A DNA stretch of 64,000 bases from assembly GCF_009193325.2 (NCBI RefSeq), contig NZ_CP059856.1:1860001-1924000 (forward strand). The letters run 5' to 3'. Shown here piece after piece: positions 27,698 through 36,690 of the stretch; positions within the stretch are counted from its first letter, which is position 1; every line of letters begins with the position of its first letter. Source of the DNA: Bacteroides zhangwenhongii. GTDB lineage: Bacteria > Bacteroidota > Bacteroidia > Bacteroidales > Bacteroidaceae. Below the pieces are notes generated by a model. That model had not been told where the DNA came from, ran no database searches, and was given only the letters and a program-made list of their open reading frames with translations. The position numbers and the translations under genes were made by a program.

Positions 27698-27699
27698 TT

Positions 27700-28497
27700 T
27701 TATTTTGCAAGAATAAAGATTAATGACAGTACGGAAGCCAATACACCTATAATACTACCACCGGCAGATAAGTAAGTCAGTGCAGAACTTCCCTTCACAT
27801 TAATTGATTTATTGGGCTCTACGTAAACCACGTCATTTTGTTGCATATAATAAACCGGAGAATTAAAAATGTCTTCACTGGAAGTCAAATCTACCGTATA
27901 ACTCTTGCGCTCTCCGTTTTCTTCCCGAATCACCTGTATATTATTCCGTTTCGCTGTTGGCGGCAAATCACCGCCTAGCCCTATCGCATCCAAGATAGTC
28001 ACCCTGTCGCTAGGAAGTTCTTTTACACCGGGACTGTTGACTTCTCCCAAAAGCAAAATTTTCGCTCCCTTAAAACGGACTTCTACCGTCGGATCTTTGA
28101 TATACTCACCTTCTATCAACTTATTCTTGATTACCCCTGCCAATTCCAAACGTGTAAGACCGGCTACATGTATTTTTCCCAAAACGGGTACTTCAATATC
28201 GCCATTCTTATCCACCAGAAGTCCTTGCAGTTCTTGCGAAGCTCCGCTAGTGGTGGATGAGCCCAACACCTGACTATTGGCAAAAGGTGTCAACAACTCC
28301 GGTGCCTTGCTATTAATAGTAATATAAAGCTGGTCATCCGGCTTGATATGCAATTCATAATCATCAAGTACTTTCTGTGAACTCGGGTCTAACGAATTTG
28401 CACCCTGCAGATAAAGCATTTTTTTAGATGAGACACAGGAGGTCAGCCCTCCTGCAAGACACAAGAGTAGCAAAGAGTTTGCTAGAATTTTTTTCAT
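27700..28497 (-). CDS. Wza-like outer-membrane polysaccharide export lipoprotein
   Basis: A 265-residue protein with a lipoprotein signal (LAGGLTSC, lipid cysteine C21), a polysaccharide export domain ('YELHIKPDDQLYITINSKAPELL', about residues 48-150), and one SLBB-type domain ('ILLLGEVNSPGVKELPSDRV'). The C-terminus ends in a hydrophobic helix (about residues 240-263), as in Bacteroides Wza homologues. It would form the export channel with the Wzc-like protein. It lies 16 bases after upxY. Confidence 0.9.
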   Translation of the reverse strand: MKKILANSLLLLCLAGGLTSCVSSKKMLYLQGANSLDPSSQKVLDDYELHIKPDDQLYITINSKAPELLTPFANSQVLGSSTTSGASQELQGLLVDKNGDIEVPVLGKIHVAGLTRLELAGVIKNKLIEGEYIKDPTVEVRFKGAKILLLGEVNSPGVKELPSDRVTILDAIGLGGDLPPTAKRNNIQVIREENGERKSYTVDLTSSEDIFNSPVYYMQQNDVVYVEPNKSINVKGSSALTYLSAGGSIIGVLASVLSLIFILAK

Positions 28498-28513
28498 GAA
28501 AATATTTTTTTGA

Positions 28514-29086
28514 TTATTCTGATACCGGCTCTACACATCCCACCGGTATATCCACACATGCACACCCCAACATAGTTAACCGGACAGCAACTTTAGACTT
28601 GCCGTCCACATTCACCAACTCTCCTTCCAAACCTGCCAAAGGTCCTTTTATCACCCGTACCTTTTCTCCCGGTGCCAACGGCGATGTGCTCATACTGATC
28701 GTTTCATCCGAATAATCGAGCATAAATTTGAATCGCAACATTTGTTGGTCAGGAATAACAGCCGGAGTACTTTCCCCACGCAGTACCATATAACGGCTGA
28801 TAGCGGACAGCGTCAACACCTCTTTTTGTTCTTGAGGGTCGACATGGACAAAAATCATCATCGGAAGTAAAACGCGATCTACCACTTTACGACGATCACT
28901 CCATTTATGAACCTCTTGTTGAATAGGAAGGAAATTTTCAATCCCCATTTTCGTTAGCCGCTCACTCGTTTTTTTCTCGTGATATATGCGTACAACCGCC
29001 ACTAGCCAGCGTTTTGAGCGTGCTACGCTTCTGCCAATCACAGTTGTTGGCAGAAGATTCTGATCGTCATTTTTGCTAATGATCAT
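28514..29086 (-). CDS. upxY: UpxY-family transcription antiterminator (NusG-like)
   Basis: A 190-residue NusG paralogue. The N-terminal NGN domain runs 'KRWLVAVVRIYHEKKTSERL' to 'YMVLRG', including 'FLPIQQEVHKWSDRRKVVDR'. The C-terminal KOW motif is 'PGEKVRVIKGPLAGLEGELV'. UpxY proteins are known to allow full-length transcription of their own Bacteroides capsule operon. It is the first gene of the operon. The usual partner upxZ, which inhibits other loci's UpxY proteins, is absent: the next gene is wza-like. Confidence 0.9.
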   Translation of the reverse strand: MIISKNDDQNLLPTTVIGRSVARSKRWLVAVVRIYHEKKTSERLTKMGIENFLPIQQEVHKWSDRRKVVDRVLLPMMIFVHVDPQEQKEVLTLSAISRYMVLRGESTPAVIPDQQMLRFKFMLDYSDETISMSTSPLAPGEKVRVIKGPLAGLEGELVNVDGKSKVAVRLTMLGCACVDIPVGCVEPVSE

Positions 29087-29135
29087 GTATATTTACCCTT
29101 CATTTCTCCGTTATTTTTTGGACAACGGAATGAAT

Positions 29136-29171
29136 TTGGGTACAAAGATAGATAAAATAATAAATAACAAA
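29136..29171 (-). promoter_or_regulatory. Candidate promoter of the capsule operon
   Basis: On the minus strand a -7 box TATCTTTG (29143-29150) matches Bacteroides TAnnTTTG and is preceded after 17 bases by a -33 TTTG (29168-29171). Transcription would begin near 29136, about 50 bases before upxY. That leader contains a small stem, TCCGTT/AACGGA (about 29106-29129). I see no inverted repeats flanking the promoter. Confidence 0.7.
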
Positions 29172-29187
29172 CAAGAAAAAACTTTCT

Positions 29188-29219
29188 TTTTACTCACAAA
29201 TCAAAATATGTGAGTAAAA
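29188..29219 (-). terminator. Terminator of the fimbrial operon
   Basis: A perfect 11-bp stem (TTTTACTCACA at 29188-29198, complement at 29209-29219) with a 10-base loop follows the stop of the DUF4906-type gene. On the minus strand it leads into AAGAAAGTTTTTTC. It separates the fimbrial operon from the capsule promoter. Confidence 0.75.
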
Positions 29220-29239
29220 CAGTTTCGAACATAAAAGGA

Positions 29240-32200
29240 TTATTTTTCTACGCAGCGAACGAAGCAAGCATCCTTACCGCCACTTGTACCCCAACTACCC
29301 ATAGGATAAAAATCGAATGTAAAATAATTAAAATCCCATCCTACACTGTTTTCCGTTGTACCATTTACCTTATTCTCTCCGGTCTTATCATACCAGTATA
29401 TCGCACCAGGACGCATATATATGTCATAAAACAATGGGCAGTCATTGACACCATTAGGATAAGCATCACTTACATCAGTCGGCTTGAAATATGTATTTCT
29501 ACTTGATGCATATCGCAAAATTCCCTTATATTGATTTTCCGCTAATTCCCCTCTAGAATCTTTCCTATGACCATAACCGGAAGCACCTATCGGGAAAAAT
29601 AGATTTTTTCCTGTTTGTTCGTTATAAACAAAACATCCTCTCATTCCACGTATCTTTGAGGTTGTGTAATCATAACCGTACACGTCATTTAGATCATCAG
29701 CAGTTTCTTCTGCCCCATCTCCATATAACACTCCATATCCCTGTTTTATATCATCACTATCAAACAATGCCTGATAATCCGAGGCACTGGCAACCTTCCA
29801 GCCGTTTTTGGGCTCCGTAAAATCTTCATTCCGGGTTATATCACTCCACTTCTTCTTTTCACCACTTCCGGCTATTGTAAAGAAGCCATCTTCAGGGTAT
29901 GACTTTTTAAAATCCTCAGGTACGATATTAACCCAATATTCCTTGGGATTCTTATTATTCAACGCATCAATAGGGTAGGTCCAATTACCACGCCCGAACA
30001 GAGAGCCTTCATCCAGCGGAGATTCCGCTTCTTCCGTCTTTGTCCTCATATTCTTGGCATGCCATCTCGTTCCACCGGCTATCAAGTCATCCGGACTATC
30101 CCCCTGCCGTACAAATATAAGGTGATAGCAAGTATAGTTGTGGTATTCTACCCTTATGATGGCATAACGAGAAGTATTGGCATCACACGTCCCGTCAAAA
30201 TTGACATTAAAATCAATCTCAGAACCGGTTTTCCCATATACGGTATCTTTTATGCATTCCGACATTCCACTCCCTTTGTCAAGGTTGATAACCCGCACTG
30301 AACTTCCATCGCTGTTGCAATGCCTTACAACATACGCCTTCCACGGGCCTTCTGACACAAATGTCTCAAATTCGGTTGCATTCTCTTTTGGCAAGCGTTT
30401 CAACACCACATGAAACGGTTCACTCTTTCCGCTGCTACGATATATGCCTTTGGGATTGACAATACGGCGCACTTGATAAATGGTTACCATATTTTCAAAT
30501 GTTTTTTCCAAACCTTTCAGTTTGGTAGTAATTTTGACTTCTGCCTTCCGATGATATGCGACATAAGGATTGTTACCGGTATAAGCCGTTTCTTTTATCA
30601 ATTGTTTGGCACGCGTATACATAGGTATAAAGATATTGTATGTATTCGCTTCGGTAGGATGTTGTTCCACACGGTATGTATCTGTCGAATCGGAACCGGT
30701 TGTAGTATGTTCTCCCACACTCATGTCTGTATATGTACGTTCTCCTCTTTTAGGAGCTTTTTCATAATGCTCTTTATTAGAATCCACGTTTACCGAAGTG
30801 GTCGTTTTGCGAATAACCAGATCTACAGTCTTATGCAATGAGAGGAAACCATTCCACTGATTAGCATTCCCTTTGTCCATTTGGGAGTAATATATCAAGC
30901 CACTGGCATTATACGGAGCCCAACGGTTATCCGTAATTTCCGCCTTGATATATTCAATTTCACGTCCACCTGTATTTACTTTGATAGGGTACATCATTGA
31001 ATGATTATACAAATATGATATGAAATAGGGTTCCGGAGTTATAACACCTGGTTCCGGTTCCTCATATTCGATATGCCAGTCTACATCATTGGCAAAATTT
31101 TTGAATCTGAGCGTCAGTTTGTAATGACAGTTGCGCTTGGCGTTATAGTCTTTGTAAATATCCTGACCAAGCATGAACCGGTATTTGATAGAACCATTGC
31201 CAATTCTTTCTGAATTAATGGATACATAATATGCATCTACTTCTACATATGTACCATATGGCATACCATCCTTAAATTTATAACCGGGATCTCCCGGCAT
31301 TCCGGGAGCGTCAAGCCCGTCTTTTCCATCAGCGTCCTGCCGCTTGTCCTTACCTTCCCCCTGCATATTCTCATAAAAGTATACAGCAACGGAGTCTTCA
31401 TGATGGGAACCATAATAAGGTTTTCCCCGTGTGATACGCGGGCCGTTATATTCATGGTCGTAAGTTGTAGGCAAGCTGCCTTTATAGTATTTTAGTTCCT
31501 CACCGTCCAACAAAGTTTTATCCAGTCCGTATCCCTCGGCACCTACATTATTATCCTTCCCCAAATAACATTGCATCGGAATATCCTTTATCTGTACCGA
31601 CCTGAGGTACACAAAAACACCTTCTTTCAGACGGCTGCCGTCATAAGCAATTGTAAGCTTCGAAGCAGCCCGGCGCAACCATGAATGCAGGTAGATGCTC
31701 GGTCTGTTGATGGTAAGAGGTTCGTTTTCAGGCTGGTCTTTCTTGGTCGATGTGAAATATCCAAGCATCTGGCTGTTTTTGCCAACTTCACCGGAAACAT
31801 TATGCCAGGTTAACGGAATACGCTTAAGTCCGTCTATGGTCTTGATATAATCGGAATACTTCTTGGCTAGAAGATCGGGAACATTGGCAACAGCATAAAT
31901 ATAGTATCTGCCAAAAGGTATTTCTTTTAATTTGAAAGTGGCACGTGGAGTCTGTGTCTCTGCAGATATTTTATTGTCTGCGTCTGCGTCCACACGTTTC
32001 TCATCGGTGATTTCAAAATCCAGAATCTGACGGCTTTGATTCTCCACAAGGTTTCCGCTTTCATCATACAACAAGACATAAAGTGTCTCTATTTCTTTAA
32101 TCGCATCTCCTGCCGCCCTTGTGTTCTGCGTAAGCCCCGAAGCCATAGGACGGAAATCTACGGTGGCAGACACCGTGCTCTGCCCCTCTCCAGGTGATTC

Positions 32201-32287
32201 CGTTCTTTCAAACCAGTCGTCCACACAACTTGCCATGCTGAGGACAAGTATGAACAGAAATGTATATAATATATCACGTCTCATCAT
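29240..32287 (-). CDS. Large fimbrial tip/adhesin lipoprotein (DUF4906-type)
   Basis: A 1015-residue surface lipoprotein: signal 'LFILVLSMASC' with lipid cysteine C21, a fimbrillin-like N-terminal part ('ETLYVLLYDESGNLVENQ', 'FKLKEIPFGRYYIYAVANVP') and long beta-rich domains. The C-terminal region has 'PKNGWKVASASDYQALFDSD' and 'GDGAEETADDLNDVYGYDY', then 'IRGMRGCFVYNEQTGKNLFFPIGASGYG', similar to FISUMP/major-paralogous-like surface folds. Last gene of the fimbrial operon, the position of tip adhesins in Bacteroides fimbrial loci. Assignment to DUF4906 is from memory of the family; ligand unknown. Confidence 0.75.
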   Translation of the reverse strand: MMRRDILYTFLFILVLSMASCVDDWFERTESPGEGQSTVSATVDFRPMASGLTQNTRAAGDAIKEIETLYVLLYDESGNLVENQSRQILDFEITDEKRVDADADNKISAETQTPRATFKLKEIPFGRYYIYAVANVPDLLAKKYSDYIKTIDGLKRIPLTWHNVSGEVGKNSQMLGYFTSTKKDQPENEPLTINRPSIYLHSWLRRAASKLTIAYDGSRLKEGVFVYLRSVQIKDIPMQCYLGKDNNVGAEGYGLDKTLLDGEELKYYKGSLPTTYDHEYNGPRITRGKPYYGSHHEDSVAVYFYENMQGEGKDKRQDADGKDGLDAPGMPGDPGYKFKDGMPYGTYVEVDAYYVSINSERIGNGSIKYRFMLGQDIYKDYNAKRNCHYKLTLRFKNFANDVDWHIEYEEPEPGVITPEPYFISYLYNHSMMYPIKVNTGGREIEYIKAEITDNRWAPYNASGLIYYSQMDKGNANQWNGFLSLHKTVDLVIRKTTTSVNVDSNKEHYEKAPKRGERTYTDMSVGEHTTTGSDSTDTYRVEQHPTEANTYNIFIPMYTRAKQLIKETAYTGNNPYVAYHRKAEVKITTKLKGLEKTFENMVTIYQVRRIVNPKGIYRSSGKSEPFHVVLKRLPKENATEFETFVSEGPWKAYVVRHCNSDGSSVRVINLDKGSGMSECIKDTVYGKTGSEIDFNVNFDGTCDANTSRYAIIRVEYHNYTCYHLIFVRQGDSPDDLIAGGTRWHAKNMRTKTEEAESPLDEGSLFGRGNWTYPIDALNNKNPKEYWVNIVPEDFKKSYPEDGFFTIAGSGEKKKWSDITRNEDFTEPKNGWKVASASDYQALFDSDDIKQGYGVLYGDGAEETADDLNDVYGYDYTTSKIRGMRGCFVYNEQTGKNLFFPIGASGYGHRKDSRGELAENQYKGILRYASSRNTYFKPTDVSDAYPNGVNDCPLFYDIYMRPGAIYWYDKTGENKVNGTTENSVGWDFNYFTFDFYPMGSWGTSGGKDACFVRCVEK

Positions 32288-32332
32288 CTTACCGTATTAT
32301 CGTTCTTTCTTAGTATGTTACTGTCGTTTCAT

Positions 32333-33508
32333 TTATAATCCGAAATCCGGGTTAAGAACAACCTCGCTATAAGGTATTACATCCACTTTCACACCCTCCT
32401 CCCAGAAAGTGACGTCGACCAGTATATGAGTATTGCGGAAAAGGGCTTTCAGATTCGGAAAAAGCCGGGTAAACAATACTTCTTTCTCTTCTGAGGCCCC
32501 GGTTTCTCCTTCAAGATTTTTCTCTGTCAGATGAAGGGTCATCGTATAGGCTTGCTCTCCATATTCTTGCGTTCCATCTTTGAGGTTCTTACTTTCCGGG
32601 AGATAAAACACGGGGAACATTTTTTCACCGGGAGTGGGAGCTTCATTCACATGATATGTAAGACCGGGAACAAGAGTCGGGGAACGAACAATGACTGCCT
32701 CGTGAGTCTGCCCGGAAGGAATATCGTAATCCTGTATCCATCCTCTCCTATCCGCCAGCGTCACATCCTCCGGATGCTTTTGTGACTCATCCGCCACTTT
32801 TTTCATCCAATCAACCCAAAAGAACTGCTCGTCCTCAAAAAACATCTCCTTTTCCTTTTTATGAGGGATCAGATAGGTTTTCCCCACTATTCCGGAAATA
32901 GTAATTGCATCCACACTGACAGCATTTTCACGTTCGTTCGTAAAATGGAATGCGAATTTGGTAGCAGCACGAACCAAATAGAACTGCCGTTCTACCAGGC
33001 TCTCCGCATTGACCGGAACATCATATACCGAACTCATAGGAATGGGGTTCCTATAATCAGGAGTGAAATACAATTCGTCCACAATGCTCCTGAATGTATT
33101 ATCACCGACTGTCAATGTTTCCAATTTTCCATGAAGTTCGGAAGATACACTCTCTTCGTTAGCTATCAGGTATATTTTCTTCGTTTCATTCCGTGTCACC
33201 TCTAATATTCTGAAACACTCGGTTTGAGGGAAGTTACCGAAATCAACATAGACGTTATGTTCCACACTGCCGTCCGCATGGAGGACAACAATGCGTAACG
33301 TGTACATATATTCGACAGAGTTATCCGCAGAGATATCAACCGCACGGGTTTTATCAAGAAGAGCGGTATGCAGGATGAGTGTAGCGGTGGAAGTATCCGG
33401 CTGTACTTCGTCCATACAGCCATTCTCTCCGCTGCTACACGCTGCCAACAGTAATGCCCAACCGGCAAATACTGCCATCCATACTGTATATCGCGATATT
33501 TTTTTCAC
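32333..33508 (-). CDS. Fimbrillin-like accessory/minor fimbrial subunit lipoprotein
   Basis: A 391-residue lipoprotein: signal peptide 'WALLLAACSS' with lipid cysteine C24, then an N-terminal fimbrillin-like beta domain ('YMYTLRIVVLHADGSVEHNV', 'KKIYLIANEESVSS') and 'LVRAATKFAFHFTNE' leading to a second domain. It overlaps the anchor gene by 4 bases and precedes the tip gene by 45 bases. Position resembles Mfa3/Mfa4-type minor subunits of Porphyromonas fimbriae; exact equivalence not shown. Confidence 0.72.
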   Translation of the reverse strand: MKKISRYTVWMAVFAGWALLLAACSSGENGCMDEVQPDTSTATLILHTALLDKTRAVDISADNSVEYMYTLRIVVLHADGSVEHNVYVDFGNFPQTECFRILEVTRNETKKIYLIANEESVSSELHGKLETLTVGDNTFRSIVDELYFTPDYRNPIPMSSVYDVPVNAESLVERQFYLVRAATKFAFHFTNERENAVSVDAITISGIVGKTYLIPHKKEKEMFFEDEQFFWVDWMKKVADESQKHPEDVTLADRRGWIQDYDIPSGQTHEAVIVRSPTLVPGLTYHVNEAPTPGEKMFPVFYLPESKNLKDGTQEYGEQAYTMTLHLTEKNLEGETGASEEKEVLFTRLFPNLKALFRNTHILVDVTFWEEGVKVDVIPYSEVVLNPDFGL

Positions 33509-34614
33509 TCTATATCCACATTAGAACGTACCACTTTCCATGAAAGGATTTGTATCACTGTACTTACCCATTTATTGTCTTCGTCAAGAAAAAATGTCAT
33601 ATTATACTCATCTGCCCGGTCGAGAAATTCCTGTTCGGACATATTCCTGTTACATTCGCCTCTTACCAACAGAGCGTAGTCAATAACGGGAATGGAAACG
33701 ACTAGTTTTCCTTCCGTAGTATGAATCGTCAACATCGGACGTGAGTACAGGTTCCAGTCTCTTTTCACCAACCTGCTTACCGTAAGTTCTGCTACGGCAG
33801 CCTTGACTGTTGTCACAGCACGGTTCCCGACTTCGGGCATTACATCCACACCGGATTTTGTTAGTACATCAACACCAGCTTCACCCGAATAGGTGGACCA
33901 AGCACGATAGGTAATCGGCTCATCATTGATCAATGAGTTATCATGTGCCATCCAGCCGTTCCGGTCTTCAATGCTAAAGACAAAGTCGTCAGCGTTTATA
34001 TCTTCTCCGGAAAGATGCTGAAGCACCACACGAAATACGTTCGTATCCTTCGTCAGGGACATGACATATGTATACTCGCCCCCATCATCATTTACAGGCA
34101 GACTGACATCGAGAGTGCCATGAAACAATGGATGTAAGTCTTTTCTAGAACAAGTGATACGTTTTTGAGTACCTGTTGCTTCGTCTGTCTCCAAATCATA
34201 TTGCCGTTTCAACTTACAATGTAAATCTTCCAGATGGCATCTATGCGATACGTCGGGCAAAGTGAAGGATTCTTCGTTATCAAGTCCGCACCATGCGACA
34301 AGATGGTAATCACCAGGATCAAGGTCAAGAGACATGGTATAATCACCTGATGCAAGGATACTGCTTTGTTCGGCAGACTGCCATACCAGCTCTCCTTCAG
34401 GATTGAACGCGTAGAGTCTGACAGACTTCACTTCATGAGCAAAAGCATCGGCAAACTTCAGATTCATATCATAACGGAATTTCAGACGGTAGCGCACGGA
34501 GCAATCGCCTTCTTCGTTATAAATCATACTATCACACGATACGAACAGGAAAGCACGCACTACGACTGTCAATGCTGCTATTCCCCAACATTTGATATAA
34601 GACAGTGTGTTCAT
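33505..34614 (-). CDS. FimB/Mfa2-family fimbrial anchor subunit
   Basis: A 369-residue lipoprotein with lipid cysteine C27 (LFVSC). The N-terminal 'DCSVRYRLKFRYDMNLKFAD' and 'EVKSVRLYAFNPEGELVW', followed by 'LDLDPGDYHLVAWCG', are hallmarks of the FimB/Mfa2 family, which anchors fimbriae to the outer membrane and ends their growth. It follows an internal terminator (34772-34812), so it is probably made at lower level than the shaft protein. Confidence 0.85.
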   Translation of the reverse strand: MNTLSYIKCWGIAALTVVVRAFLFVSCDSMIYNEEGDCSVRYRLKFRYDMNLKFADAFAHEVKSVRLYAFNPEGELVWQSAEQSSILASGDYTMSLDLDPGDYHLVAWCGLDNEESFTLPDVSHRCHLEDLHCKLKRQYDLETDEATGTQKRITCSRKDLHPLFHGTLDVSLPVNDDGGEYTYVMSLTKDTNVFRVVLQHLSGEDINADDFVFSIEDRNGWMAHDNSLINDEPITYRAWSTYSGEAGVDVLTKSGVDVMPEVGNRAVTTVKAAVAELTVSRLVKRDWNLYSRPMLTIHTTEGKLVVSIPVIDYALLVRGECNRNMSEQEFLDRADEYNMTFFLDEDNKWVSTVIQILSWKVVRSNVDIE

Positions 34615-34771
34615 TATCTATCATTTCTTATTAATGACCAATATATATAGTCTGCGGGTGGAACCGCAGTGGAAATTTCTAATTAAGTGGAAACCCAGAA
34701 TCTTCTTCAGGATTTCAAAAACGGCATCTCTCTTTACGCCGATAGCCCAAGCGCTTTCTTTACATTAAAAG

Positions 34772-34812
34772 GATGGCGGAACTCTCTTCCGACGGGAAGC
34801 GGTCCCGCCATC
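34772..34812 (-). terminator. Intra-operon terminator/attenuator after the shaft gene
   Basis: Minus-strand stem with arms GATGGCGG (34772-34779) and CCGCCATC (34805-34812), followed by CTTTTAATG. It lies in the 244-base gap between the shaft and anchor genes; a smaller stem (CTGCGG/CCGCAG, about 34651-34670) follows. Partial read-through would make much more shaft than anchor and tip. Confidence 0.65.
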
Positions 34813-34858
34813 AGGATTACTTAGTGGTTGTTTTTATGGTTCTGTTTGCTATGAATAA

Positions 34859-36679
34859 TCACCATTCCAAATCAACATTCTGTTTTACAACTCTCCATGA
34901 AAGAATATTGATTCGTGCAGCAAGATAAGTATCATCATTCTTCGGATGTTGCGGAACAATCTTTTCATCAGGATTCAAAACCGGAGTTCCAAGACCAGCA
35001 ACAGAAGTGATGGCAATATCATAAATATGGTTACGTACTACCCCAAACTTACCCTTAGTTTCTTCCGCACTTTCTTCATGCTTAATGTCAGTATAATAAT
35101 ATGTTTTACCGGATGACCATATTCTTGCACCAATCGAATTCTTATTGGCAAGTATCTTATTTACGTCATCATGGGTAGTATACGCCTCTCCATTCGCTTT
35201 ATAGAATGTCACATCTTTTGCCGTCTCTTCATTCAACTGCAAATAGCTCAAATATCTCTTACTGTCTTCTGAAGAATTATCAGCGACACCTGCATCTATA
35301 CCGGAAACAAGTTTCACCATATCCTTACTAATTGATACCAGTTTCTCATTCTCGCCATCTTCTTCTTTTGTATAAATCTGAGTATTTACAATACCCAACA
35401 TTGCTGTCAATGCACCGGCTTCGGTATACTGTGTTCCACCCCATTCAGCCAAACTAACAAAAGTAGCCTTATTGTTCTCATCGACTGTCACCAATCGGGC
35501 TGCAATAATCGCCTGAGTACGATTGCTTAGAGCATCAGCCGAGACGTAAGTGGACTTTGTTCCATCAATATTATCTGCCGCATTTTCAAGACAGTATGCA
35601 TTATGACCATCATATGAAGTAGAATTTCCATTTTCAACTCCTATAGTGCCCACCTTCTTAGCTATTTCATTATAGCTTAAATAACCAAGTGTAATATTTG
35701 CCGGGTTCTGTGCCCAATAAGAACGATAAAGAGCAGACATATTCCAAGTCCAACCTAAATTCCAGTCAGAATCTACTTTTTTGAAAAGATATGTTTTATC
35801 AGCAGTACCCGTCACATCCCATCCAGTAAAAATAGCATATACAACTTTTGCGTCTTCTCCTTCACCAACAGTTATATTGGTGTCACTGTCTTTTGCTGTT
35901 TTCAACGGAACGGCTACATATTCTTTAGCTACGCCATCTTCTTCTAATGTTACTGTTTTGGAAGAGACTCCTTCTTTCCATGCAGTATACAATCTTGCTT
36001 TAGCCCATACGCGTTCTACATAGATATTTACCGGATCCTCAGTGGCAGCCTCTGGTCTAGTTTTCAACTTATCTGCAGTTACCTCAACCTCACAACAGAA
36101 ACTCTTGGAACCAAAAACAGAACTTGTCATCAAGAAACCATCATCTGCAGAACCAGACGATGCTATCTCATCACGAAGTTGACTCAAAGACTTGTTAGCA
36201 TCACCTAAGAAACAATTGGTACCTACTCCACCGTTAAGTACTGCAACCATAGATTTAAGACCATCTACATTGTCATCCTTATCCGTTTCAATAACGAGCA
36301 CTGCATCCACTTTTTCCTCAATATTAGGCATCTCGCTTTCAGTACTTCCCAAATCTTTGCCTTCAAGTGAATAATCATAATAATTTTTTCCTTCACGTCT
36401 TACCGGACAAGCAGAACCATCTGCTTTGAAGAAATAAAAACGTATCGACTTCACTTCATTTTCATTCGCCAACCCTTCTTCAAACAAATCTCCATCCTGA
36501 TTTCCGGGATTTGTTTCTGCACGTGTCCTGATAGCTGCCGGATTAGCAATCCGAACAGACAGAAAACGACTCTGACCGTCAAATTCCGGACCGTTGGTTT
36601 CGGGCATAATTTCATCGCTGGAACAAGCGCTAAACACCATTACTCCAAGCAAGCCCCAAAATAAATTTGATAACTTCAT
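34859..36679 (-). CDS. Mfa1-family major fimbrial shaft protein
   Basis: A 606-residue pre-fimbrillin: lipoprotein signal 'VMVFSACSS' (C19), a short propeptide, then an Arg-rich site (IRTRAETNPG, about residues 48-58) suited to gingipain-like cleavage. Next is 'LANENEVKSIRFYFFKADGS', the N-terminal transthyretin-like domain. The C-terminus 'INILSWRVVKQNVDLEW' resembles the donor strand of Mfa1/P_gingi_FimA proteins ('ILSWRVVSQ...L'). The family assembles by donor-strand exchange after cleavage. It is 11 bases downstream of the DUF3868 gene. Confidence 0.83.
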   Translation of the reverse strand: MKLSNLFWGLLGVMVFSACSSDEIMPETNGPEFDGQSRFLSVRIANPAAIRTRAETNPGNQDGDLFEEGLANENEVKSIRFYFFKADGSACPVRREGKNYYDYSLEGKDLGSTESEMPNIEEKVDAVLVIETDKDDNVDGLKSMVAVLNGGVGTNCFLGDANKSLSQLRDEIASSGSADDGFLMTSSVFGSKSFCCEVEVTADKLKTRPEAATEDPVNIYVERVWAKARLYTAWKEGVSSKTVTLEEDGVAKEYVAVPLKTAKDSDTNITVGEGEDAKVVYAIFTGWDVTGTADKTYLFKKVDSDWNLGWTWNMSALYRSYWAQNPANITLGYLSYNEIAKKVGTIGVENGNSTSYDGHNAYCLENAADNIDGTKSTYVSADALSNRTQAIIAARLVTVDENNKATFVSLAEWGGTQYTEAGALTAMLGIVNTQIYTKEEDGENEKLVSISKDMVKLVSGIDAGVADNSSEDSKRYLSYLQLNEETAKDVTFYKANGEAYTTHDDVNKILANKNSIGARIWSSGKTYYYTDIKHEESAEETKGKFGVVRNHIYDIAITSVAGLGTPVLNPDEKIVPQHPKNDDTYLAARINILSWRVVKQNVDLEW

Positions 36680-36690
36680 AAAATTAAATG

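Noticed and set aside
29087..29239. Invertible promoter before upxY
   Set aside because: The only inverted repeat here is a terminator-like stem on one side; no matching copy on the other side of the promoter.
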